DNA of 64,000 nucleotides, taken from NCBI GenBank assembly GCA_027214255.1, contig JAPWHL010000017.1:1-64000 (forward strand). The letters run 5' to 3'. Source of the stretch: Roseovarius aestuarii. GTDB taxonomy: Bacteria; Pseudomonadota; Alphaproteobacteria; Rhodobacterales; Rhodobacteraceae. The position numbers and the translations under genes were made by a program. Positions 45,090 through 54,083 of the stretch are shown piece after piece. The notes below the pieces were generated by a model, which did not search any database, had not been told where the DNA came from, and saw only the letters and a list, made by a program, of their open reading frames with translations. Numbering within the stretch: the first letter of the stretch is position 1; every line of letters starts with the position of its first letter.

Positions 45090-46600
45090 AGGTCTATGTT
45101 CCTATGGACAGCGCTGCCAAGGCGCTGGGCGCGGATGATGTTGTGCTTGCTCTGCTCAAAGCTGCCGAAGGGCGCGATATTCAAATCATTCGCACCGGAT
45201 CGCGTGGAATGATCTGGTTGGAGCCGTTGGTCGAGGTCGAGGTTGACGGCCAGCGCCACGGTTTCGGCCCAGCCACGCCAGCCGACGCTGCGGCCATTCT
45301 GGAGGGCACCAGCGCATTGGCATTGGGCCCGGTGGAAGACCTTGACTGGATGAAACGCCAGACGCGGTTGACCTTTGCGCGCTGCGGCGTGATCGACCCG
45401 CTATCGCTGGAGGATTACAGCGCGCATGGCGGCCTAAAGGGCCTGCGCCGCGCGCTGACTCTGACCAGCCAGCAGATGGTGGACGAGGTGCAAACCTCGG
45501 GCTTGCGCGGGCGCGGTGGGGCAGGGTTCCCGACGGGAATAAAATGGCAAACAGTGCATGATGCCGGCGCTCGGCAGAAGTACATTGTGTGCAACGCCGA
45601 CGAAGGAGACAGCGGCACCTTTGCGGACCGCATGATCATGGAAGGGGATCCCTTTACCCTGATCGAAGGCATGACCATCGCGGGGCTCGCTGTGGGCGCA
45701 ACGCGTGGTTACGTTTATCTGCGGTCGGAATATCCCGACGCTATCCACGTGATGCGCCAAGCGGTTGCAATCGCACGTGAGGCGGGGGTTCTGGGCGCGG
45801 ATGTTCTGAATTCGGGCCGTGCCTTTGACATGGAAATCCGCGAAGGCGCGGGGGCCTATGTCTGCGGCGAGGAGACCTCGCTTTTGAATTCGTTGGAAGG
45901 TAAGCGCGGCGTGGTCCGTGCCAAGCCGCCGTTGCCCGCGTTAGAGGGTTTCTTGGGGCGCCCCACTGTTGTGAATAACGTGATCAGCTTGGCCACCGTT
46001 CCGGTGATCTTTGAACGCGGCGCCCAATACTACGCTGATTTTGGTTTGGGCCGGTCGCGCGGAACTGTCACGTTACAGATCGCGGGCAATGTCGCACGCG
46101 GAGGGCTGTTTGAAACTGCGTTTGGCGTCACGCTGGACGAAGTTGTTAACGACATTGGCGGGGGGACGGCTTCGAGGCGCCCTGTCAAGGCGGTGCAGGT
46201 TGGCGGGCCATTGGGCGCTTACATGCCGGTGTCCAAATTCGACACGCCCATAGGGTACGAGGAATTTGATGCCAAGGGCGGTTTGATCGGCCATGCGGGA
46301 CTGGTTGTGTTTGATGATCGTGCTGACATGTTGAAAATGGCGCGTTTTGCGATGGAATTCTGCGCGGTGGAAAGCTGTGGGAAATGCACGCCGTGCCGCA
46401 TCGGATCGGTCCGCGGTGTCGAAACAATCGACAGGATTGCGCAGGGTGATGCCAGCGCTGTGCCGCTGCTGACGGACCTGTGCGAAACCATGAAGGACGG
46501 CTCGCTTTGTGCCTTGGGCGGATTCACCCCGTTCCCGGTGATGTCGGCCCTGACTCATTTCCCCGACGATTTTGCGACCCACAAGGAGGCAGCGGAATGA
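45086..46600 (+). CDS. fdsB: NAD-dependent formate dehydrogenase beta subunit
   Basis: A 504-residue NuoF-like diaphorase. The N-terminal 120 residues are thioredoxin-like; NADH binds at GLRGRGGAGFPTGIKWQ, FMN near the GAGAYVCGEETSLLNSLEG segment, and a [4Fe-4S] cluster at ESCGKCTPCRIG. It reduces NAD+ with electrons from formate. Overlaps with both neighbours (4 bases each) show strict operon coupling. Confidence 0.95.
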   Translation: MKVYVPMDSAAKALGADDVVLALLKAAEGRDIQIIRTGSRGMIWLEPLVEVEVDGQRHGFGPATPADAAAILEGTSALALGPVEDLDWMKRQTRLTFARCGVIDPLSLEDYSAHGGLKGLRRALTLTSQQMVDEVQTSGLRGRGGAGFPTGIKWQTVHDAGARQKYIVCNADEGDSGTFADRMIMEGDPFTLIEGMTIAGLAVGATRGYVYLRSEYPDAIHVMRQAVAIAREAGVLGADVLNSGRAFDMEIREGAGAYVCGEETSLLNSLEGKRGVVRAKPPLPALEGFLGRPTVVNNVISLATVPVIFERGAQYYADFGLGRSRGTVTLQIAGNVARGGLFETAFGVTLDEVVNDIGGGTASRRPVKAVQVGGPLGAYMPVSKFDTPIGYEEFDAKGGLIGHAGLVVFDDRADMLKMARFAMEFCAVESCGKCTPCRIGSVRGVETIDRIAQGDASAVPLLTDLCETMKDGSLCALGGFTPFPVMSALTHFPDDFATHKEAAE

Positions 46601-49506
46601 AGGATTTTATCATCCCCAGCTACAGCCGCGACGACGACCGTGACATGGGCACCCCCGCCCGCGAAGGCGCGCCCGTGGCACTGACCATTGACGGGTTCGA
46701 GGTCACGGTGCCGGAAGGCACATCCGTCATGCGCGCGGCCGCCGAACTGGGCATTCAGGTGCCCAAACTATGCGCGACCGACAGTGTCGAGGCGTTCGGA
46801 TCGTGCCGCTTGTGCGCTGTGGAAATCGACGGGCGACGTGGCACGCCTGCGTCTTGCACGACGCCTGTTGCCCCCGGCATGATCGTGCATACGCAATCCG
46901 AAAAGGTGCGCAAAATCCGAAAAGGCGTGATGGAGCTTTACATTTCCGATCACCCGCTGGATTGCCTGACCTGTTCTGCCAATGGCGATTGCGAGCTTCA
47001 GGATATGGCGGGCGCGGTCGGGCTGCGTGATGTGCGGTACAAAGCGCCGGAAAACGTCCCGCTGGCCAACCATTTTGCCCCGCGCAACACCAGCGGCGAA
47101 GCCAATCCAGAATGGTTGCCCAAGGACGACAGTAACCCCTATTTCACGTATGATCCGGCTAAATGCATCGTCTGTTCGCGCTGCGTACGCGCCTGCGAAG
47201 AGGTGCAGGGCACGTTTGCTTTGACCATAGAGGGGCGCGGGTTTGACAGCCGCGTGTCGTTTGGTGCGAAAACCGACAACGCGTTGGCGTCGGATTGTGT
47301 CAGCTGTGGCGCCTGCGTTCAGGCCTGCCCCACGGCCACGCTTCAGGAAAATTCGGTCATCGACCTTGGCACGCCTGAGCGTGCGGTGATTACGACCTGC
47401 GCTTATTGCGGGGTTGGGTGCTCGTTCAAGGCCGAGCTGAACGGCGATCAATTGGTGCGTATGGTGCCCTATAAGCACGGCAAGGCCAATCGCGGCCACT
47501 CCTGCGTCAAAGGCCGGTTTGCCTATGGCTATGCCACGCACAAGGACCGCATCTTGAACCCGATGATCCGCGACAGTATCGAAGACCCGTGGCAAGAGGT
47601 CAGCTGGGAAGAAGCGCTGACATTTGCGGCCAATCGGATGCGCGGCTTGCAAGACACGTATGGGCAGAAATCCATCGGGGTCATCACCTCGTCGCGCTGT
47701 ACCAACGAAGAAACATTTTTGGTTCAGAAACTGACGCGCGCGGTGTTTGGGAATAACAATACCGACACGTGCGCGCGCGTGTGCCATTCGCCCACGGGTT
47801 ACGGTCTGGGCCAGACTTTCGGCACCTCGGCGGGGACGCAGGATTTTGACAGCGTTGAACATACCGATGTGGTGATCGTGATTGGTGCCAACCCCACCGA
47901 TGGCCATCCGGTTTTTGCCAGCCGCCTGAAAAAGCGTTTGCGCTCAGGGGCCAAGCTGATCGTGATTGATCCGCGCCGGATTGATCTGGTGAAATCGGCC
48001 CATATCGCCGCAGCGCATCACCTGCCATTGCGCCCGGGCACCAACGTGGCCGTGGTCAGCGCACTGGCCCATGTGATCGTCACCGAGGGCCTGATGGACG
48101 AAGAGTTCATCCGCACCCGCTGTGACTGGGACGAGTTTCAGACCTACGCGGAATTCATCAGTGACCCGCGCCACTCGCCCGAGGCGACCGCCCTGTTGAC
48201 CGGCGTGGATGCGCAGGAGTTGCGCGGCGCGGCGCGGGCCTTTGCCACGGGTGGCAATGGTGCGATCTATTACGGTTTGGGCGTGACCGAGCACAGTCAG
48301 GGCTCGACCACCGTTATGGGGATTGCCAATCTGGCCATGTTGACAGGCAACATCGGACGCAAAGGGGTGGGTGTGAACCCGCTGCGGGGGCAGAACAACG
48401 TGCAGGGGTCATGCGATATGGGCTCGTTCCCGCATGAACTGCCCGGTTACCGCCACGTGAAAAGCCCCGAGGTGCGCGACCTGTTCAAAGAGGCTTGGGG
48501 GGTCGAGATTGATCCCGAACCAGGTCTGCGCATTCCCAACATGCTGGACGCGGCCGTCGCGGGCACATTCAAAGGGCTGTATTGTCAGGGCGAAGATATC
48601 CTGCAATCGGATCCGGATACGAAACATGTGGCGGCGGGTCTGGCGGCAATGGAATGCGTCATCGTGCATGACTTGTTCCTCAACGAAACTGCGAATTACG
48701 CGCATGTGTTTTTGCCCGGTTCGACCTTTTTGGAAAAGGACGGCACGTTTACCAATGCCGAGCGGCGCATCAACCGCGTGCGCAAGGTAATGGCCCCCAA
48801 GAACGGTTATGCCGATTGGGAAGTCACGCAAATGTTGGCCAACGCCATGGGGGCCGGTTGGAACTATACCCATCCTGCGCAGATCATGGATGAAATCGCG
48901 GCGACGACCCCGTCGTTTGCCGGGGTGGATTATGCGCTTTTGGAAGAAAAAGGCAGCATCCAGTGGCCCTGTAATGAAAACCATCCTGACGGCACACCCT
49001 TGATGCATGTCGATGGGTTCGTTCGGGGCAAGGGGCGGTTTATCGTGACCGAATACATCGCCACGGATGAACGCAGCGGCCCGCGCTTTCCATTGTTGCT
49101 GACCACGGGGCGCATTCTGTCGCAATATAACGTGGGGGCACAAACCCGCCGCACGGATAACGTGGTGTGGCATGAGATGGACCTGTTGGAAATTCATCCC
49201 CATGATGCTGAAAATCGCGGCCTGAAGGACGGTGATTACGTCAAGCTGGCTTCGCGATCGGGCGAAACCAGCCTGCGCGCCAAGATCACCGACCGGGTCA
49301 GCCCGGGTGTGGTTTACACCACGTTCCACCATCCGGACACGCAGGCCAACGTGATCACCACGGATTACTCCGACTGGGCGACGAACTGTCCTGAATACAA
49401 GGTGACGGCAGTGCAGGTTAGCCCTTCTAACGGGCCAACTGACTGGCAAGAGGAATACGCCGCACAGGCCGCTCAGGCACGTCGTATTCTTCCTGCCGCC
49501 GAGTAG
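46597..49506 (+). CDS. fdsA: Formate dehydrogenase alpha subunit, molybdenum/Fe-S
   Basis: A 969-residue catalytic subunit. An N-terminal NuoG-like part carries a [2Fe-2S] motif (CATDSVEAFGSCRLC), then two ferredoxin-type [4Fe-4S] motifs (CIVCSRCVRACEE and CVSCGACVQACPTATL) and the Mo-domain cluster CAYCGVGCSF. The active-site residue in the TDTCARVCHSPT region is encoded as Cys (TGC/TGT) and not selenocysteine; no in-frame TGA occurs. It oxidises formate to CO2 with a bis-MGD molybdenum centre. The start overlaps the fdsB stop; the longer frame from 46480 is rejected. Confidence 0.96.
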   Translation: MKDFIIPSYSRDDDRDMGTPAREGAPVALTIDGFEVTVPEGTSVMRAAAELGIQVPKLCATDSVEAFGSCRLCAVEIDGRRGTPASCTTPVAPGMIVHTQSEKVRKIRKGVMELYISDHPLDCLTCSANGDCELQDMAGAVGLRDVRYKAPENVPLANHFAPRNTSGEANPEWLPKDDSNPYFTYDPAKCIVCSRCVRACEEVQGTFALTIEGRGFDSRVSFGAKTDNALASDCVSCGACVQACPTATLQENSVIDLGTPERAVITTCAYCGVGCSFKAELNGDQLVRMVPYKHGKANRGHSCVKGRFAYGYATHKDRILNPMIRDSIEDPWQEVSWEEALTFAANRMRGLQDTYGQKSIGVITSSRCTNEETFLVQKLTRAVFGNNNTDTCARVCHSPTGYGLGQTFGTSAGTQDFDSVEHTDVVIVIGANPTDGHPVFASRLKKRLRSGAKLIVIDPRRIDLVKSAHIAAAHHLPLRPGTNVAVVSALAHVIVTEGLMDEEFIRTRCDWDEFQTYAEFISDPRHSPEATALLTGVDAQELRGAARAFATGGNGAIYYGLGVTEHSQGSTTVMGIANLAMLTGNIGRKGVGVNPLRGQNNVQGSCDMGSFPHELPGYRHVKSPEVRDLFKEAWGVEIDPEPGLRIPNMLDAAVAGTFKGLYCQGEDILQSDPDTKHVAAGLAAMECVIVHDLFLNETANYAHVFLPGSTFLEKDGTFTNAERRINRVRKVMAPKNGYADWEVTQMLANAMGAGWNYTHPAQIMDEIAATTPSFAGVDYALLEEKGSIQWPCNENHPDGTPLMHVDGFVRGKGRFIVTEYIATDERSGPRFPLLLTTGRILSQYNVGAQTRRTDNVVWHEMDLLEIHPHDAENRGLKDGDYVKLASRSGETSLRAKITDRVSPGVVYTTFHHPDTQANVITTDYSDWATNCPEYKVTAVQVSPSNGPTDWQEEYAAQAAQARRILPAAE

Positions 49507-49513
49507 GTGCGCG

Positions 49514-50353
49514 ATGATTTACGACGTGGCTTACAGTGCGCCGGGCCAGACGCATGGCCTGACCGGGGTGACCGCGGTGGATAGGGCGCGCCCCATCCAC
49601 CGCACGCTGCCCGAAGAGGTGCCCGTGGCGATGGTTTTTAATGGTACGACACAGGCTGTCATGATGGCGACCCCTGCTGATATCGCCGATTTCGCCTATG
49701 GTTTCGCGCTGGGTGAAGGCGTGGTGACTGCGCCCGGAGAAATCGAAAGTTTCGAGACGGTCCCGCATGCTGATGGCATCGAGGCTCGCATGTGGCTGCA
49801 CACGGATCGTGCCGACGCATTGGCGGCACGGCGACGGGTCATGGCCGGGCCGGTGGGGTGTGGCCTGTGCGGCATCGACAGTTTGGAACAGGCAAACCGC
49901 GATGTGCCGCATGTGCCAGACAGTCCGATGCGCCTTGCACGCGCCGAAGTGAATGGCGCAACCGAGGCGTTACGCGCTCATCAGCCCTTGCATGATCAAA
50001 CGCGTGCTACGCATGCCGCCGGTTTTTTAATGCCCGGTCAAGGCATCGTCGCCGCGCGCGAGGATGTGGGGCGCCACAATGCCTTGGACAAGCTGATTGG
50101 CGCGCTGGCCCGTCAAGGGATCGACCCGGCCAGTGGTGCGGTGGTGATGACGTCGCGCCTGTCGGTTGAGTTGGTTCAGAAATCCGCCATGGCTGGCTGT
50201 CCGGTGATGATCGCGGTATCGGCCCCCACGGCGTATGCGCTGAAACTGGCGGATAATGCCGGGATCACTATTGCTGCCTTTGCGCGTGGCGGCCGTTTTG
50301 ATGTCTATTCCCATCCCCATAGAATTAACGACGAGGTTTCCGATGTCGCCTGA
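49514..50353 (+). CDS. fdhD: Formate dehydrogenase accessory sulfurtransferase FdhD/FdsC
   Basis: A 279-residue chaperone that transfers sulfur from a cysteine desulfurase to the Mo-bis-MGD cofactor and helps insert it into FdsA. The CxxC loop is present in VGCGLCGIDSL, and AREDVGRHNALDKLIG is the family block. It lies 7 bases after fdsA and overlaps fdsD by 11 bases. Confidence 0.94.
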   Translation: MIYDVAYSAPGQTHGLTGVTAVDRARPIHRTLPEEVPVAMVFNGTTQAVMMATPADIADFAYGFALGEGVVTAPGEIESFETVPHADGIEARMWLHTDRADALAARRRVMAGPVGCGLCGIDSLEQANRDVPHVPDSPMRLARAEVNGATEALRAHQPLHDQTRATHAAGFLMPGQGIVAAREDVGRHNALDKLIGALARQGIDPASGAVVMTSRLSVELVQKSAMAGCPVMIAVSAPTAYALKLADNAGITIAAFARGGRFDVYSHPHRINDEVSDVA

Positions 50354-50546
50354 AAAAATGGTCTATATGGCCAACCAGATCGCCGGTTTTTTCAAAACAC
50401 AGCCGGGGGCGGATGCCGCCGAACGTGTGGCGGATCATATCCGGGATTTCTGGGAGCCGCGGATGCGTGAGCAGTTGCTAAGCCATGTTGCGGGGGGCGG
50501 CGCAGGTCTGGACGAGGCGGTGATCGGGGCCGCAGGTCAGCTGTAA
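50343..50546 (+). CDS. fdsD: Formate dehydrogenase delta subunit
   Basis: A 67-residue acidic protein of the FdsD family, an accessory subunit needed for stable or active FDH in related systems. The family core MVYMANQIAGFFKTQPG and VADHIRDFWEPRMREQL is present. The ATG at 50343 lies inside the end of fdhD. It closes the fdsG-B-A-C-D operon and is convergent with the phospholipase D gene 23 bases away. Confidence 0.92.
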   Translation: MSPEKMVYMANQIAGFFKTQPGADAAERVADHIRDFWEPRMREQLLSHVAGGGAGLDEAVIGAAGQL

Positions 50547-50569
50547 CTGGGCGGTTGGTGGCGCCGGAC

Positions 50570-52114
50570 CTACAATAGCCACTCGATCGGCAGGCGTGCG
50601 ACGATGCCCAACGCTATGCGCTTGCCCAAGGTTGCGCCCGGTTCATGCCGGGTCTGCGTGTTTGCAGCCGCGTCAATCCAGACCAACCCCAAGGGGCGGC
50701 GTTCAACCCGCCAAGCGATATCATCCAGCCCGTGATCGAATGCGTCATGCATGGCCTGTGCCATGTTCGAGCTGTCGATCAACAGCCCCATTTCCGTGTT
50801 CAGCGTGGCCGAGCGCGGATCAAAGTTGAACGACCCGACGAACACCCGCGCGCCATCAACGGCAAATGTCTTGGCGTGCAACGCCGACCCGGATGACCCG
50901 AATGGGCCCATTTTCCTGCGCGGCGTTGTCTGCGCGGATTGCGCGCGTAACTCAAACAGTTTCACACCTGCTTTCAACATCGCGACCCGGCGTTTGGCAT
51001 AGCCCGCATGCACGGCCAGAACATCGTTAGAGTTTAGCGCATTCGTCATCATCCGCACGCGTACGCCCCGCGCGCCCAAGGTTGTAAACGCACTGACGCC
51101 AGCGGCACCGGGCACGAAATACGGCGTTACCCCGTCAAATTTGGTTTCGATCTTGCCGACGGCCTGCATCAGTCGCGTTGCCAAGAGATCTTCGCGTGGC
51201 ACCGCACCCTGACCCTTTATCGGGTCGTCGCTCACCAGCAGAGCGTCGGCCCACTCTAAATCAAGCGTGCCTTGTTTCAATGCGGTGACGATGTCCGAAT
51301 GTCTCAGGGTTTCGCCATAGTCTCGCAGCTGTGGGGCATCGTCGAAGCGGCGTAATCCGGCGGCTATTGCATCGGGGCCTTCCCATTTTCGCAGGATCAA
51401 CCCAGCCGGGTGAACCGGAGGGGCGGCCCAATACCGGTCAAAATCGGCGCTGACGCGTGGTACGATCTGACCCACAGCCAACACGTCCAGATCCAAAAAC
51501 AGGCGGGATGCGCTGGCGCCGAAATATTCGTCGCCGATATTGCGCCCGCCCATGATCGTAACGCGCCCGTCAACGGTAAAGGACTTGTTATGCATCCGTC
51601 GGTTCAACCGGAAAAAATCAAACGTATAAGACAGCAGTTTAAAGCGGCGCAGGGTAAACGGATTATACAGCCTGACTTCGGCGTTGGGATGGGCGTTCAG
51701 CGTGGACAGCGGGCCATCCAACCCGCTGATGCCGTTGTCGTCCAGTAACAAGCGCACACGCACGCCGCGCTGCGCGGCGCGCAACAATGCATCCAGAAGC
51801 AGATAGCCGGTCATATCGCCGCGCCAGATGTAATATTGCGCATCAATCGACGACACGGCCGTATCCGCCAGCACCATGCGTGCGGCAAAGGCATCCTTGC
51901 CATCGGGCAGGGGGCAAAATCCGGTCTTGCCGTCATGCGCTGTGCTGCGCGTGGCCAATGCCTGCGCCAGCGCGCCGTCACCGTTAGGTGGTAACGCCGT
52001 ACTATTGGTGCGATGCGTTACGCGGGGCAGCGCAAAGGCCCATCGTGCCAGGAAAATTGCAAGCACGACACATGCGATCAGTCCGATAAGGTTGGTCACA
52101 AACGCCATGACCAT
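50570..52114 (-). CDS. clsC: Phospholipase D-family protein, cardiolipin synthase C-like
   Basis: A 514-residue protein with an N-terminal membrane helix (about residues 5-25) and two HKD motifs: HNKSFTVDG with GGRNIGDEYF, and HAKTFAVDG with GSFNFDPRSATLNTEMG, the layout of ClsC. ClsC makes cardiolipin from phosphatidylglycerol and phosphatidylethanolamine at the inner membrane. It starts directly after the stop of the endonuclease/phosphatase-family gene (TAAATG), a pairing that suggests a joint role, for example in lipid turnover. Other phospholipase D reactions cannot be excluded. Confidence 0.83.
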   Translation of the reverse strand: MVMAFVTNLIGLIACVVLAIFLARWAFALPRVTHRTNSTALPPNGDGALAQALATRSTAHDGKTGFCPLPDGKDAFAARMVLADTAVSSIDAQYYIWRGDMTGYLLLDALLRAAQRGVRVRLLLDDNGISGLDGPLSTLNAHPNAEVRLYNPFTLRRFKLLSYTFDFFRLNRRMHNKSFTVDGRVTIMGGRNIGDEYFGASASRLFLDLDVLAVGQIVPRVSADFDRYWAAPPVHPAGLILRKWEGPDAIAAGLRRFDDAPQLRDYGETLRHSDIVTALKQGTLDLEWADALLVSDDPIKGQGAVPREDLLATRLMQAVGKIETKFDGVTPYFVPGAAGVSAFTTLGARGVRVRMMTNALNSNDVLAVHAGYAKRRVAMLKAGVKLFELRAQSAQTTPRRKMGPFGSSGSALHAKTFAVDGARVFVGSFNFDPRSATLNTEMGLLIDSSNMAQAMHDAFDHGLDDIAWRVERRPLGLVWIDAAANTQTRHEPGATLGKRIALGIVARLPIEWLL

Positions 52115-52828
52115 TTATCCGGCCTGCGGTGGCGGGCCAGTGACACGAAACCGGGCACGGATGGGCCTGTGATCCGATGCAATCTGGGCCGCGTGATCGT
52201 TCATGACTGTGCTGTCCAGCAGGGTAACGTCGTTGCTGATCGCCATCTTGTCCAATCGCAAAAGCGGACGTCCGGCCGGAAATGTAGGGCCGGGGCTGTG
52301 TGTGTTTAACCAGTTGGGAAGCGTCTCTAGTCCTTTGGTCTCGCGCCACTCATTGAAATCGCCGGCGACGATCGTTGGCAAAGGGTTCAATCCGGCCAGT
52401 TGGTCGGCAACAAAGGCGATTTGTTTGCGCCGGTTACTGCGCAGCAGCCCAAGATGCACCCCGACGACGCGCAATAACTGTCCGGCGATATCCAGATCGA
52501 CGATCACTGCCCCACGTGGTTCGAACGCGGGCAAATCGAACCGCCGGATGGTATGCACATGCACGCCGGGGCGTTTCAGCATGGCAATCCCGTGCCATCC
52601 CAGCCCGTCGATCTCGGGTGTGAGGTCCACCACCTCCAGCGGGCCGATACGCCCCTGTTCCGATGGCAGGGCCGAGCGGCGAGGATGGCGGCGGAAATCG
52701 GCCTCTTGCAGAACCGTTACGTCTGCGTTCAGTCCCGAAATCACTTCGATGGTGCGATGGGGCATCCGCTTCAGGTCGCGGCCCAGCCCGGCGCGTATAT
52801 TCCAACTGGCCAATGTCAGTTCGGTCAC
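52115..52828 (-). CDS. Endonuclease/exonuclease/phosphatase-family protein
   Basis: A 237-residue metal-dependent phosphoesterase. Family residues are seen in LASWNIRAGLG, VTVLQEADFRR, VAGDFNEWRE and the final SDHRPIRARF. Members act on nucleic acids, inositol phosphates or sphingomyelin. The start is GTG at 52828, supported by AGGAGG six bases upstream; the frame extends to 52870. Directly coupled to the ClsC-like gene, so a phospholipid-related substrate is a reasonable guess. Confidence 0.83.
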   Translation of the reverse strand: MTELTLASWNIRAGLGRDLKRMPHRTIEVISGLNADVTVLQEADFRRHPRRSALPSEQGRIGPLEVVDLTPEIDGLGWHGIAMLKRPGVHVHTIRRFDLPAFEPRGAVIVDLDIAGQLLRVVGVHLGLLRSNRRKQIAFVADQLAGLNPLPTIVAGDFNEWRETKGLETLPNWLNTHSPGPTFPAGRPLLRLDKMAISNDVTLLDSTVMNDHAAQIASDHRPIRARFRVTGPPPQAG

Positions 52829-52974
52829 GTGGGCCTCCTGTGTGGGCCGGCGACATTCAGGCGATGTCACTATGGCATTAAATCACTCTGGGTTAAGGGT
52901 GCAACACTCGCACCGGATTTCAAGATGCCACCTGCATCTGGTCAATTCGGGGAGGGGGCGCTATAGCGATCCTT

Positions 52975-53316
52975 ATGAGTGATGTTTTGCCTCCATGCCC
53001 CGAATGTTCGTCCACCTACACCTATCCGATGGACGCTTTGTTGATGTGCCCCGAATGCGGGCACGAATGGTCGCCATCGGAGGGGGCTGACGATGCAACC
53101 GAAGTGCGCGACAGTGTCGGGAATGTCTTGCAGGATGGTGACACGGTCACTGTCATCAAAGACCTTAAACTGAAGGGGTCATCCTCGGTGGTTAAGGTCG
53201 GCACCAAGGTGCGCGGGATTCGTCTGGTTCCTGGCGATCACGATATCGATTGCCGCATTCCCGGAGTTGGCCCGATCGGCCTGAAATCGCAATTCGTCAA
53301 GAAAGTCGCTGAATAG
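52975..53316 (+). CDS. yjdM: Zinc ribbon protein YjdM/PhnA
   Basis: A 113-residue protein of the PhnA/YjdM family: N-terminal zinc ribbon ([10 protein letters not shown] and CPECGHEW) followed by an SH3-like domain with [18 protein letters not shown]. Despite the old name, no link to phosphonate degradation is established and no phn gene is nearby. A GGAGG-like stretch lies upstream at about 52950. Confidence 0.93.
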   Translation: MSDVLPPCPECSSTYTYPMDALLMCPECGHEWSPSEGADDATEVRDSVGNVLQDGDTVTVIKDLKLKGSSSVVKVGTKVRGIRLVPGDHDIDCRIPGVGPIGLKSQFVKKVAE

Positions 53317-53337
53317 ACACGACGCGGGGCGTGGCGT

Positions 53338-53967
53338 CTAAGCTGCGCCGCGGTTGCCGTGACGCGCGCTAAATCGATCCATTTCAGAGGCCGTCGGTGT
53401 CTGTCCGGTGAATACCCGTACATAGCCCGCCATACGTGACACACGCAACGCGCGGTCTTCGTCTACTTGCATCGAGATATACCCGATCTGGGTATAAAAC
53501 ACGGTCGCGGCGCGTATGGCCGCATCATTGGCATCATAACCGTATCGCAAAAACATCGCCTCGATCGCGTCTTTGCGGCGGGTATCGGCAAGGGTTAGCC
53601 GGGTCTGCAATGGCGCATCATTGCGGGCCCAGTTGCGGATCGCCAGATCAAGAGGCGCGTCAAACAAGGCGTCATCCAGCCAGCAATCGAACAGGTTCAG
53701 CATCGCTTCGCAAATGGTTTCACCATAGGCGTCGCATCGCGCAACCAGATTGCCGGTGTTGCGGGCCTCCCAGTGGGTGATCATTGCCTCTAACAGGGCC
53801 TCGCGGTCCTTGAAATGCCAATAGAACCCGCTGCGCGCGGTATCCAGACGCTTGGACAGGTTCATGATCTTTACCGCCTCGACGCCGTCTTGGGTCAATA
53901 CGTCATAGGCGGCGCGCAACCACGCATCGCGGGTGTTTTCGGGGGTGGGGCGGTGGGAAACGTTCAT
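53338..53967 (-). CDS. TetR-family transcriptional regulator
   Basis: A 209-residue TetR regulator with N-terminal helix-turn-helix (VEAVKIMNLSKRLDTARSG, FYWHFKDREALLEAMI) and a C-terminal ligand domain. Divergent from the flavoprotein operon starting at 54084. The ATG at 53967 is preferred; the frame extends through the operator region to 54045, which is unlikely to be coding. It probably represses itself and the operon through the two GACA-N4-TGTC sites between them. Confidence 0.9.
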   Translation of the reverse strand: MNVSHRPTPENTRDAWLRAAYDVLTQDGVEAVKIMNLSKRLDTARSGFYWHFKDREALLEAMITHWEARNTGNLVARCDAYGETICEAMLNLFDCWLDDALFDAPLDLAIRNWARNDAPLQTRLTLADTRRKDAIEAMFLRYGYDANDAAIRAATVFYTQIGYISMQVDEDRALRVSRMAGYVRVFTGQTPTASEMDRFSARHGNRGAA

Positions 53968-53985
53968 GTCTGAATAATCCAATAT

Positions 53986-54003
53986 CTTGACAGATGTGTC
54001 AAG
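53986..54003. promoter_or_regulatory. TetR operator 1 overlapping the regulator promoter
   Basis: CTTGACA-GATG-TGTCAAG is a perfect 18-bp inverted repeat 19 bases upstream of the regulator start. On the minus strand it contains TTGACA, with GATTAT 17 bases further, a good promoter for the regulator; bound repressor would cover the -35 box. Confidence 0.65.
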
Positions 54004-54009
54004 GATGGG

Positions 54010-54021
54010 GACAGTTATGTC
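54010..54021. promoter_or_regulatory. TetR operator 2
   Basis: GACA-GTTA-TGTC repeats the core of operator 1 (GACA-N4-TGTC) 21 bases away, about two helical turns, and nearer to the flavoprotein gene. The pair suits cooperative binding of two TetR dimers. Confidence 0.55.
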
Positions 54022-54083
54022 AATTCCGTCCGAGTCGACGTCCATCCGCCCTCACGCCAGCACATGACAGCAAAGAGATCGCA

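Noticed and set aside
46597-49506. Possible selenocysteine formate dehydrogenase
   Set aside because: The active-site codons are ordinary Cys and there is no in-frame TGA, so no Sec insertion is needed.
52975-53316. Phosphonate utilisation gene
   Set aside because: The PhnA name is historical; no phn genes occur in the window.
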